Shown in pieces: positions 25,746 through 38,748 of a DNA stretch of 57,927 bases (position 1 is its first letter; each line of letters starts with the position of its first letter). The notes below the pieces were generated by a model. That model saw only the letters and a list, made by a program, of their open reading frames with translations, did no database searches and was not told where the DNA came from. Source of the DNA: Utricularia gibba (Eukaryota; Streptophyta; Magnoliopsida; Lamiales; Lentibulariaceae); the NCBI GenBank assembly GCA_002189035.1, contig NEEC01000287.1:1-57927 (forward strand), given 5' to 3'. The position numbers and the translations under genes are program-made.

Positions 25746-28700
25746 GACATCCTAACTTCAATAAATGCATCACGATTTTCGTTGAATAGGACCCGATTGG
25801 GCGCAGGAGTCGAACCGAACCTTGGGTCCGGATGAACTTCCCAACGAAAGCACCACCAAAAAACGACAAGCTTTTCCTTCAGAAACAATGTAGGCAGCTG
25901 CCGAAAACCCAACGTTAATAAATGGATCACTTTTTTTGCCGGGCTACAAATGACTATGGGCCCGATTTCGACAAGACCTCCGCCAGATCCTAGTGCCCCT
26001 CGAGAGCGCCTCCTCAAATATAAAGCTTGTGGATGAGAAACCATTTGGGTGCTCATGACATCCTAACTTCAATAAATGCATCACGATTTTCGTTGAATAG
26101 GACCCGATTGGGCGCAGGAGTCGAACCGAACCTTGGGTCCGGATGAACTTCCCAACGAAAGCACCCACCAAAAACGACAAGCTTTTCCTTCAGAAACAAT
26201 GTAGGCAGCTGCCGAAAACCCAACGTTAATAAATGGATCACTTTTTTTGCCGGGCTACAAATGACTATGGGCCCGAGCCCGACCCGACCTCCAGCCCGAT
26301 CCTGGTGCCCCTCGAGAGCGCCTCCTCAAATATAAATCTTGTGGATGAGAAAGCCATTTGGGGTGCTCATGACATCCTAACTTCAAAAAATGCATGTTGA
26401 TTTTCGTTGAATAGGACCCGATTGGGCTCAGGAGTCGAACCGAACCTTGTGTCCGGATGAACTTCCCAATGAAAGCACCAAACCAAAAACGACAAGCTTT
26501 TCCTTCAGAAACCATGTAAGCAGCTGCCGAAAACCCAACGTTAATAAATGGATCACTTTTTTTCCCGGGCTACAAATGACTATGGGCCCGAGCCGACCTG
26601 ACCTCCGGCCCGATCCTGGTGCCCCTCGAGAGCCCTCCTCAAATATAAAGCTTGTGGATGAGAAAACCATTTGGGTGCTCATGACATCCTAACTTCAATA
26701 AATGCATCACGATTTTCGTCAAATAGGACCGATTTGGCTCAGGAGTCGAACCGAAACTTGGGTCCGGACGAAGTTCCCAACGACAGCACCCACCCAAAAA
26801 CGACAAGCTTTTCCTTCAGAAACAATGTAGGCAGCTGCCGAAAACCCAACGTTAATAAATGGATCACTTTTTTTGCCGGGCTACAAATGACTATGGGCCC
26901 GATTTCGACGACCTCCGGCCCGATCCTAGTGCCCCTCGAGAGCGCCTCCTCAAATAAAAGCTGTGGTTGAAAACCATTTGGGGTGCTCATGACATCCTAA
27001 CTTCAATAAATGCATCACGATTTTCGTTGAATAGGACCCGATTGGGCGCAGGAGTCGAACCGAACCTTGGGTCCGGATGAACTTCCCAACGAAAGCACCC
27101 ACCCAAAAACGACAAGCTTTTCCTTCAGAAACAATGTAGGCAGCTGCCGAAAACCCAACGTTAATAAATGGATCACTTTTTTTCCGGGCTACAAATGACT
27201 ATGGGCCCGAGCCGACAAGACCTCCGGCCCGATCCTGTGCCCTCGAGAGCGCCTCCTCAAATATAAATCTTGTGGATGAGAAACCATTTGGGGTGCTCAT
27301 GACATCCTAACTTCAATAAATGCATCACGATTTTCGTTGAATAGGACCCGATTGGGCGCAGGAGTCGAACCGAACCTTGGGTCCGGATGAACTTCCCAAC
27401 GAAAGCACCCACCCAAAAACGACAAGCTTTTTCCTTCAGAAACAATGTAGGCAGCTGCCGAAAACCCAACGTTAATAAATGGATCACTTTTTTTGCCGGG
27501 CTACAAATGACTATGGGCCCGAGCCCGACCGACCTCCGCCCGATCCTGGTGCCCCTCGAGAGCGCCTCCTCAAATATAAATCTTGTGGATGAGAAACCAT
27601 TTGGGGTGCTCATGACATCCTAACTTCAAAAAAATGCATGTTGATTTTTGTTGAATAGGACCCGATTGGGCTCAGGAGTCGAACCGAACCTTGGTCCGGA
27701 TGAACTTCCCAATGAAAGCACCAACCAAAAACGACAAGCTTTTCCTTCAGAAACATGTAGCAGCTGCCGAAAACCCAACGTTAATAAATGGATCACTTTT
27801 TTTTCCCGGGCTACAATGACTATGGGCCCGAGCCGACCTGACCTCCGGCCGATCCTGGTGCCCCTCGAGAGCGCCTCCTCAAATATAAAGCTTGTGGATG
27901 AGAAAACCATTTGGGGTGCTCATGACATCCTAACTTCAATAAATGCATCACGATTTTCGTCAAAATAGTACCTGATTGGCTCAGGAGTCGAACCGAACTT
28001 GGGTCCGGACGAAGTTCCCAACGAAGCACCCACCCAAAAAAGACAAGCTTTTCCTTCAGAAACCATGTAGGCAGCTGCCGAAAACCCAACGTTAATAAAT
28101 GGATCACTTTTTTGCCGGGCTACAAATGACTATGGGCCCGATTCGACATGACCTCCGGCCCGATCCTAGTGCCCTCGAGAGCGCCTCCTCAAATAAAAGC
28201 ATGTGGTTGAGAAAACCATTTGGGGTGCTCATGACATCCTAACTTCAATAAATGCATCACGATTTTCGTTGAATAGGACCCGATTGGGGCAGGAGTCGAA
28301 CCGAACCTTGGGTCCGGATGAACTTCCCAACGAAAGCACCCACCAAAAACGACAAGCTTTTCCTTCAGAAACAATGTAGGCAGCTGCCGAAAACCCAACG
28401 TTAATAAATGGATCACTTTTTTTGCCGGGCTACAAATGACTATGGGCCCGACGACAAGACCTCCGGCCAGATCCTAGTGCCCCTCGAGAGCGCCTCCTCA
28501 AATATAAACTTGTGGATGAGAAAACCATTTGGGGTGCTCATGACATCCTAACTTCAATAAATGCATCACGATTTTCGTTGAATAGGACCGATTGGGCGCA
28601 GGAGTCGAACCGAACCTTGGGTCCGGATGAACTTCCCAACGAAAGCACCCACCCAAAAACGACAAGCTTTTCCTTCAGAAACATGTAGGCAGCTGCCGAA

Positions 28701-31700
28701 AACCCAACGTTAATAAATGGATCACTTTTTTTCCGGGCTACAAATGACTATGGGCCGAGCCCGACCCGACCTCCGCCGATCCTGGTGCCCCTCGAGAGCG
28801 CCTCCTCAAATAAAAGCTTGTGGATGAGAAACCATTTGGGGTGCTCATGACATCCTAACTTCAATAAATGCATCACGATTTTCGTTGAATAGGACCCGAT
28901 TGGGCTCAGGAGTCGAACCGAACCTTGGGTCCGGATGAACTTCCCAACGAAAGCACCACCCAAAAAACAAGCTTTTCCTTCAGAAACATGTAGCAGCTGC
29001 CGAAAACCCAACGTTAATAAATGGATCACTTTTTTTCCCGGGCTACAAATGACTATGGGCCCGAGCCCGACCGACCTCCGGCCGATCCTGGTGCCCCTCG
29101 AGAGCCTCCTCAAATATAAAGCTTGTGGATGAGAAAACCATTTGGGGTGCTCATGACATCCTAACTTCAATAAATGCATCACGATTTTCGTCGAATAGGA
29201 CCCGATTGGCTCAGGAGTCGAACCGAACTTGGGTCCGGATGAAGTTCCCAACGAAAGCACCCACCAAAAACGACAAGCTTTTCCTTCAGAAACATGTAGG
29301 CAGCTGCCGAAAACCCAACGTTAATAAATGGATCACTTTTTTTGCCGGGCTACAAATGACTATGGGCCCGAGCGACGACCTCCGGCCCGATCCTAGGTGC
29401 CCCTCGAGAGCGCCTCCTCAAATAAAAGCTGTGGTTGGAAAACCATTTGGGGTGCTCATGACATCCTAACTTCAATAAATGCATCACGATTTTCGTTGAA
29501 TAGGACCCGATTGGGCGCAGGAGTCGAACCGAACCTTGGGTCCGGATGAACTTCCCAACGAAAGCACCCACCCAAAAACGACAAGCTTTTCCTTCAGAAA
29601 CAATGTAGGCAGCTGCCGAAAACCCAACGTTAATAAATGGATCACTTTTTTTTGCCGGGCTACAAATGACTATGGGCCCGATTTCGACCGACCTCCGGCC
29701 AGATCCTAGTGCCCCTCGAGAGCGCCTCCTCAAATATAAAGCTTGTGGATGAGAAAACCATTTGGGGTGCTCATGACATCCTAACTTCAATAAATGCATC
29801 ACGATTTTCGTTGAATAGGACCCGATTGGGCTCAGGAGTCGAACCGAACCTTGGGTCCGGATGAACTTCCCAACGAAAGCACCCACCCAAAAACGACAAG
29901 CTTTTCCTTCAGAAACAATGTAGGCAGCTGCCGAAAACCCAACGTTAATAAATGGATCACTTTTTTGCCGGGCTACAAATGACTATGGGCCCGAGCCCGA
30001 CCCGACCTCCGCCCGATCCTGGTGCCCCTCGAGAGCGCCTCCTCAAATATAAATCTTGTGGATGAGAACCATTTGGGGTGCTCATGACATCCTAACTTCA
30101 ATAAATGCATCACGATTTTTGTTGAATAGGACCCGATTGGGCTCAGGAGTCGAACCGAACCTTGGGTCCGGATGAACTTCCCAATGAAAGCACCCCAAAA
30201 ACGACAAGCTTTTCCTTCAGAAACCATGTAAGCAGCTGCCGAAAACCCAACGTTAATAAATGGATCACTTTTTTTTCCCGGGCTACAAATGACTATGGGC
30301 CCGAGCCCGACCTGACCTCCGGCCGATCCTGTGCCCCTCGAGAGCGCCTCCTCAAATATAAAGCTTGTGGATGAGAAAACCATTTGGGGTGCTCATGACA
30401 TCCTAACTTCAATAAATGCATCACGATTTTCGTCAATAGGACCTGATTTGGCTCAGGAGTCGAACGAAACTTGGGTCTGGACGAAGTTCCCAACGAAGCA
30501 CCCACCCAAAAAAACAAGCTTTTCCTTCAGAAACATGTAGGCAGCTGCCGAAAACCCAACGTTAATAAATGGATCACTTTTTTTGCCGGGCTACAAATGA
30601 CTATGGGCCCGAGTTCGACCTCCGGCCCGATCCTAGTGCCCCTCGAGAGCGCCTCTCAAATAAAAGCATGTGGTTGAGAAAACCATTTGGGGTGCTCATG
30701 ACATCCTAACTTCAATAAATGCATCACGATTTTCGTTGAATAGGACCCGATTGGGCGCAGGAGTCGAACCGAACCTTGGTCCGGATGAACTTCCCAACGA
30801 AAGCACCCACCAAAAAACGACAAGCTTTTCCTTCAGAAACAATGTAGGCAGCTGCCGAAAACCCAACGTTAATAAATGGATCACTTTTTTTGCCGGGCTA
30901 CAAATGACTATGGGCCCGATTTCGACAAGACCTCCGGCCCGATCCTAGTGCCCCTCGAGAGCGCCTCCTCAAATATAAAGCTTGTGGATGAGAAAACCAT
31001 TTGGGGTGCTCATGACATCCTAACTTCAATAAATGCATCACGATTTTCGTTGAATAGGACCCGATTGGGCGCAGGAGTCGAACCGAACCTTGGGTCCGGA
31101 TGAACTTCCCAACGAAAGCACCACCCAAAAACGACAAGCTTTTCCTTCAGAAACAATGTAGGCAGCTGCCGAAACCCAACGTTAATAAATGGATCACTTT
31201 TTTTGCCGGGCTACAAATGACTATGGGCCCGAGCCCGACCCGACCTCCCCGATCCTGGTGCCCTCGAGAGCGCCTCCTCAAATATAAATCTTGTGGATGA
31301 GAAAGCCATTTGGGGTGCTCATGACATCCTAACTTCAATAAATGCATCACGATTTTCGTTGAATAGGACCCGATTGGGCTCAGGAGTCGAACCGAACCTT
31401 GGGTCCGGATGAACTTCCCAACGAAAGCACCAAACCAAAAACGACAAGCTTTTCCTTCAGAAACCATGTAGGCAGCTGCCGAAAACCCAACGTTAATAAA
31501 TGGATCACTTTTTTTCCGGGCTACAAATGACTATGGGCCCGAGCCCGACCTGACCCCGGCCGATCCTGGTGCCCCTCGAGAGCGCCTCCTCAAATATAAA
31601 GCTTGTGGATGAGAAAACCATTTGGGGTGCTCATGACATCCTAACTTCAATAAATGCATCACGATTTTCGTCAATAGGACCCGATTGGCTCAGGAGTCGA

Positions 31701-31943
31701 ACCGAACTTGGGTCGGACGAAGTTCCCAACGAAAGCACCCACCAAAAAAGACAAGCTTTTCCTTCAGAAACAATGTAGGCAGCTGCCGAAAACCCAACGT
31801 TAATAAATGGATCACTTTTTTTGCCGGGCTACAAATGACTATGGGCCCGATTTCGACAAGACCTCCGGCCAGATCCTAGTGCCCCTCGAGAGCGCCTCCT
31901 CAAATAAAAAGTATGTGGTTGGAAAACCATTTGGGGTGCTCAT
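25746..31943 (+). repeat. 4-mer higher-order repeat, A-A-B-C, five turns, two with hybrid B slots
   Basis: Anchors and types are 25746 A, 26057 A, 26371 B, 26683 C; 26991 A, 27301 A, 27614 B, 27924 C; 28233 A, 28542 A, 28850 A/B hybrid, 29155 D-like; 29460 A, 29775 A, 30086 B, 30397 C; 30700 A, 31014 A, 31322 A/B hybrid, 31635 C. Turn lengths are about 1245, 1242, 1227, 1240 and 1244 bp. In turns three and five the B slot has an A-type head but B-type downstream features, so slot identity survives partial conversion. Confidence 0.8.
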
Positions 31944-34900
31944 GACATCCTAACTTCAATAAATGCATCACGATTTTCGTTGAATAGGACCCGATTGGGC
32001 GCAGGAGTCGAACCGAACCTTGGGTCCGGATGAACTTCCCAACGAAAGCACCCACCCAAAAACGACAAGCTTTTCCTTCAGAAACAATGTAGGCAGCTGC
32101 CGAAAACCCAACGTTAATAAATGGATCACTTTTTTTGCCGGGCTACAAATGACTATGGGCCCGAGCCGACGACCTCCGGCCCGATCCTGTGCCCCTCGAG
32201 AGCGCCTCCTCAAATATAAAGCTTGTGGATGAGAAAACCATTTGGGGTGCTCATGACATCCTAACTTCAAAAAAATGCATCGATTTTTGTCGAATAGGAC
32301 CCGATTGGGCTCAGGAGTCGAACCGAACCTTGGGTCCGGACGAACTTCCCAATGAAAGCACCCACCAAAAACGACAAGCTTTTCCTTCAGAAACATGTAG
32401 CAGCTGCCGAAAACCAACGTTAATAAATGGATCACTTTTTTTCCGGGCTACAAATGACTATGGGCCCGAGTTCGACATGACCTCCGGCCCGATCCTAGTG
32501 CCCCTCGAGAGCGCCTCCTCAAATAAAAGCTGTGGTTGAGAAAACCATTTGGGGTGCTCATGACATCCTAACTTCAATAAATGCATCACGATTTTCGTTG
32601 AATAGGACCCGATTGGGCGCAGGAGTCGAACCGAACCTTGGGTCCGGATGAACTTCCCAACGAAAGCACCCACCCAAAAACGACAAGCTTTTCCTTCAGA
32701 AACAATGTAGGCAGCTGCCGAAAACCCAACGTTAATAAATGGATCACTTTTTTTGCCGGGCTACAATGACTATGGGCCCGAGCCCGACCCGACCTCCAGC
32801 CCGATCCTGGTGCCCCTCGAGAGCGCCTCCTCAAATATAAATCTTGTGGATGAGAAAGCCATTTGGGGTGCTCATGACATCCTAACTTCAAAAATGCATC
32901 ACGATTTTCGTTGAATAGGACCGATTGGGCTCAGGAGTCGAACCGAACCTTGGTCCGGATGAACTTCCCAATGAAAGCACCAAACCAAAAACGACAAGCT
33001 TTTCCTTCAGAAACATGTAAGCAGCTGCGAAAACCCAACGTTAATAAATGGATCACTTTTTTTCCCGGGCTACAAATGACTATGGCCCGAGCCCGACCGA
33101 CCTCCGGCCGATCCTGGTGCCCCTCGAGAGCCTCCTCAAATATAAAGCTTGTGGATGAGAAAACCATTTGGGGTGCTCATGACATCCTAACTTCAATAAA
33201 TGCATCACGATTTTCGTCAAATAGGACCCGATTGGCTCAGGAGTCGAACGAACTTGGGTCTGGACGAAGTTCCCAACGAAGCACCCCCAAAAAGACAAGC
33301 TTTTCCTTCAGAAACAATGTAGGCAGCTGCCGAAAACCCAACGTTAATAAATGGATCACTTTTTTTGCCGGGCTACAAATGACTATGGGCCCGATTTCGA
33401 CAAGACCTCCGGCCGATCCTAGTGCCCCTCGAGAGCGCCTCCTCAAATATAAAGCTTGTGGATGAGAAAACCATTTGGGGTGCTCATGATCCTAACTTCA
33501 ATAAATGCATCACGATTTTCGTTGAATAGGACCCGATTGGGCGCAGGAGTCGAACCGAACCTTGGGTCCGGATGAACTTCCAACGAAAGCACCCACCCAA
33601 AAACGACAAGCTTTTCCTTCAGAAACAATGTAGGCAGCTGCCGAAAACCCAACGTTAATAAATGGATCACTTTTTTTGCCGGGCTACAAATGACTATGGG
33701 CCCGAGCCGACCCGACCTCCGCCCGATCCTGGTGCCCCTCGAGAGCGCCTCCTCAAATATAAATTTGTGGATGAGAAAGCCATTTGGGGTGCTCATGACA
33801 TCCTAACTTCAAAAAAATGCATCGATTTTGTTGAATAGGACCCGATTGGGCTCAGGAGTCGAACCGAACCTTGGTCCGGATGAACTTCCCAATGAAAGCA
33901 CCAAACCAAAAACGACAAGCTTTTCCTTCAGAAACCATGTAAGCAGCTGCCGAAAACCCAACGTTAATAAATGGATCACTTTTTTTCCCGGGCTACAAAT
34001 GACTATGGGCCCGAGCCGACCTGACCTCCGGCCGATCCTGGTGCCCCTCGAGAGCGCCTCCTCAAATATAAAGCTTGTGGATGAGAAAACCATTTGGGGT
34101 GCTCATGACATCCTAACTTCAATAAATGCATCACGATTTTCGTCAAATAGGACCTGATTGGCTCAGGAGTCGAACCGAAACTTGGGTCTGGACGAAGTTC
34201 CCAACGAAAGCACCCACCAAAAAAGACAAGCTTTTCCTTCAGAAACAATGTAGGCAGCTGCCGAAAACCCAACGTTAATAAATGGATCACTTTTTTTGCC
34301 GGGCTACAAATGACTATGGGCCCGATTTCGACAAGACCTCCGGCCAGATCCTAGTGCCCCTCGAGAGCGCCTCCTCAAATAAAGTATGTGGTTGGAAAAC
34401 CATTTGGGGTGCTCATGACATCCTAACTTCAATAAATGCATCACGATTTTCGTTGAATAGGACCCGATTGGGCAGGAGTCGAACCGAACTTGGGTCCGGA
34501 TGAACTTCCCAACGAAAGCACCCACAAAAAAACGACAAGCTTTTCCTTCAGAAACATGTAGGCAGCTGCCGAAAACCCAACGTTAATAAATGGATCACTT
34601 TTTTTGCCGGGCTACAAATGACTATGGGCCCGAGGACAAGACCTCCGGCCCGATCCTAGTGCCCCTCGAGAGCGCCTCCTCAAATAAAAGCTGTGGTTGA
34701 GAAACCATTTGGGGTGCTCATGACATCCTAACTTCAATAAATGCATCACGATTTTCGTTGAATAGGACCCGATTGGGCGCAGGAGTCGAACCGAACCTTG
34801 GGTCCGGATGAACTTCCCAACGAAAGCACCCACCAAAAACGACAAGCTTTTCCTTCAGAAACAATGTAGGCAGCTGCCGAAAACCCAACGTTAATAAATG

Positions 34901-35651
34901 GATCACTTTTTTTGCCGGGCTACAAATGACTATGGGCCCGAGCCCGACCCGACCTCCGCCGATCCTGGTGCCCCTCGAGAGCGCCTCCTCAAATATAAAT
35001 CTTGTGGATGAGAAAGCCATTTGGGGTGCTCATGACATCCTAACTTCAAAAATGCATCACGATTTTTGTTGAATAGGACCCGATTGGGCTCAGGAGTCGA
35101 ACCGAACCTTGGTCCGGATGAACTTCCCAATGAAAGCACCAAACCAAAAACGACAAGCTTTTCCTTCAGAAACCATGTAGCAGCTGCCGAAAACCAACGT
35201 TAATAAATGGATCACTTTTTTTCCCGGGCTACAAATGACTATGGGCCCGAGCCGACCTGACCTCCGGCCCGATCCTGGTGCCCCTCGAGAGCGCCTCCTC
35301 AAATATAAAGCTTGTGGATGAGAAAACCATTTGGGGTGCTCATGACATCCTAACTTCAATAAATGCATCACGATTTTCGTCAAATAGGACCCGATTGGCT
35401 CAGGAGTCGAACCGAACCTTGGGTCCGGATGAACTTCCCAACGAAAGCACCCACCAAAAACGACAAGCTTTTCCTTCAGAAACAATGTAGGCAGCTGCCG
35501 AAAACCCAACGTTAATAAATGGATCACTTTTTTTGCCGGGCTACAATGACTATGGGCCCGAGCGACAAGACCTCCGGCCGATCCTAGTGCCCCTCGAGAG
35601 CGCCTCCTCAAATAAAAAGTTGTGGATGAGAAAACCATTTGGGGTGCTCAT
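31944..35651 (+). repeat. Irregular block between HORs
   Basis: Anchors and types are 31944 A, 32255 D (with a B-like A-run), 32562 A, 32876 B, 33181 C, 33488 A, 33798 B, 34107 C, 34417 A, 34722 A, 35034 B, 35344 C. Two ABC triplets (32562, 33488) are followed by one AABC block. The anchor at 33488 reads CATGATCCTAAC, a 3-bp loss. Confidence 0.75.
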
Positions 35652-38600
35652 GACATCCTAACTTCAATAAATGCATCACGATTTTCGTTGAATAGGACCC
35701 GATTGGGCGCAGGAGTCGAACCGAACCTTGGGTCCGGATGAACTTTCCAACGAAAGCACCCACCAAAAAACGACAAGCTTTTCCTTCAGAAACCATGTAG
35801 CAGCTGCCGAAAACCAACGTTAATAAATGGATCACTTTTTTTCCGGGCTACAAATGACTATGGGCCCGAGTTCGACGACCTCCGGCCCGATCCTAGTGCC
35901 CTCGAGAGCGCCTCCTCAAATAAAAGCTGTGGTTGAGAAAACCATTTGGGGTGCTCATGACATCCTAACTTCAATAAATGCATCACGATTTTCGTTGAAT
36001 AGGACCCGATTGGGCGCAGGAGTCGAACCGAACCTTGGGTCCGGATGAACTTCCCAACGAAAGCACCCACCCAAAAACGACAAGCTTTTCCTTCAGAAAC
36101 AATGTAGGCAGCTGCCGAAAACCCAACGTTAATAAATGGATCACTTTTTTTGCCGGGCTACAAATGACTATGGGCCCGAGCCGACCCGACCTCCGCCCGA
36201 TCCTGGTGCCCCTCGAGAGCGCCTCCTCAAATATAAATCTTGTGGATGAGAAAACCATTTGGGGTGCTCATGACATCCTAACTTCAATAAATGCATCACG
36301 ATTTTCGTTGAATAGGACCCGATTGGGTCAGGAGTCGAACCGAACCTTGGGTCCGGATGAACTTCCCAACGAAAGCACCCACCCAAAAACGACAAGCTTT
36401 TCCTTCAGAAACAATGTAGGCAGCTGCCGAAAACCCAACGTTAATAAATGGATCACTTTTTTTGCCGGGCTACAAATGACTATGGGCCCGAGCCCGACCG
36501 ACCTCCGCCCGATCCTGGTGCCCCTCGAGAGCGCCTCCTCAAATATAAATCTTGTGGATGAGAAACCATTTGGGGTGCTCATGACATCCTAACTTCAAAA
36601 ATGCATCGATTTTCGTTGAATAGGACCCGATTGGGCTCAGGAGTCGAACCGAACCTTGGTCCGGATGAACTTCCCAATGAAAGCACCAAACCAAAAAACG
36701 ACAAGCTTTTCCTTCAGAAACCATGTAAGCAGCTGCCGAAAACCCAACGTTAATAAATGGATCACTTTTTTTCCCGGGCTACAAATGACTATGGGCCCGA
36801 GCCGACCTGACCTCCGGCCCGATCCTGGTGCCCCTCGAGAGCCTCCTCAAATATAAAGCTTGTGGATGAGAAAACCATTTGGGGTGCTCATGACATCCTA
36901 ACTTCAATAAATGCATCACGATTTTCGTCAATAGGACCTGATTTGGGCTCAGGAGTCGAACCGAACCTTGGGTCCGGATGAACTTCCCAACGAAAGCACC
37001 CACCCAAAAACGACAAGCTTTTCCTTCAGAAACAATGTAGGCAGCTGCCGAAAACCCAACGTTAATAAATGGATCACTTTTTTTGCCGGGCTACAAATGA
37101 CTATGGGCCCGATTTCGACAAGACCTCCGGCCAGATCCTAGTGCCCCTCGAGAGCGCCTCCTCAAATAAAAAGTATGTGGTTGGAAAACCATTTGGGGTG
37201 CTCATGACATCCTAACTTCAATAAATGCATCACGATTTTCGTTGAATAGGACCCGATTGGGCAGGAGTCGAACCGAACCTTGGGTCCGGATGAACTTCCC
37301 AACGAAAGCACCCAACAAAAAACGACAAGCTTTTCCTTCAGAAACATGTAAGCAGCTGCCGAAAACAACGTTAATAAATGGATCACTTTTTTGCCGGGTA
37401 CAAATGACTATGGGCCGAGTTCGACTGACCTCCGGCCCGATCCTAGTGCCCCTCGAGAGCGCCTCCTCAAATAAAAGCTTGTGGATGAGAAACCATTTGG
37501 GGTGCTCATGACATCCTAACTTCAATAAATGCATCACGATTTTCGTTGAATAGGACCCGATTGGGCGCAGGAGTCGAACCGAACCTTGGGTCCGGATGAA
37601 CTTCCCAACGAAAGCACCACCAAAAACGACAAGCTTTTCCTTCAGAAACATGTAGGCAGCTGCCGAAAACCCAACGTTAATAAATGGATCACTTTTTTTG
37701 CCGGGCTACAAATGACTATGGGCCCGAGCCCGACCGACCTCCGGCCGATCCTGGTGCCCCTCGAGAGCGCCTCCTCAAATATAAATCTTGTGGATGAGAA
37801 AACCATTTGGGGTGCTCATGACATCCTAACTTCAATAAATGCATCACGATTTTCGTTGAATAGGACCCGATTGGGCGCAGGAGTCGAACCGAACCTTGGG
37901 TCCGGATGAACTTCCCAACGAAAGCACCCACCAAAAACGACAAGCTTTTCCTTCAGAAACAATGTAGGCAGCTGCCGAAAACCCAACGTTAATAAATGGA
38001 TCACTTTTTTTGCCGGGCTACAAATGACTATGGGCCCGAGCCGACCGACCTCCGGCCGATCCTGGTGCCCCTCGAGAGCGCCTCCTCAAATATAAATCTT
38101 GTGGATGAGAAAACCATTTGGGGTGCTCATGACATCCTAACTTCAAAAAATGCATGTTGATTTTTGTTGAATAGGACCCGATTGGGCTCAGGAGTCGAAC
38201 CGAACCTTGGTCCGGATGAACTTCCCAATGAAAGCACCAAACCAAAAACGACAAGCTTTTCCTTCAGAAACATGTAAGCAGCTGCCGAAAACCCAACGTT
38301 AATAAATGGATCACTTTTTTTCCCGGGCTACAAATGACTATGGGCCCGAGCCCGACCTGACCTCCGGCCCGATCCTGGTGCCCCTCGAGAGCGCCTCCTC
38401 AAATATAAAGCTTGTGGATGAGAAAACCATTTGGGGTGCTCATGACATCCTAACTTCAATAAATGCATCACGATTTTCGTCAAATAGGACCTGATTGGGC
38501 TCAGGAGTCGAACCGAACTTGGGTCTGGACGAAGTTCCCAAAAGCACCCCCAAAAAAGACAAGCTTTTCCTTCAGAAACAATGTAGGCAGCTGCCGAAAA

Positions 38601-38748
38601 CCCAACGTTAATAAATGGATCACTTTTTTTGCCGGGCTACAAATGACTATGGGCCCGATTTCGACAAGACCTCCGCGATCCTAGTGCCCCTCGAGAGCGC
38701 CTCCTCAAATAAAAAGTATGTGGTTGGAAAACCATTTGGGGTGCTCAT
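35652..38748 (+). repeat. 5-mer higher-order repeat, order A-A-A-B-C, ~1.55 kb
   Basis: Anchors and types are 35652 A, 35959 A, 36272 A, 36583 B, 36892 C; 37206 A, 37510 A, 37820 A, 38131 B, 38444 C. Same-slot spacings are 1554, 1551, 1548, 1548 and 1552 bp. It has the same period as the 0.4-4.7 kb block but a different composition (AAABC instead of ABCAD), so the two 5-mers arose separately or were rearranged. Confidence 0.75.
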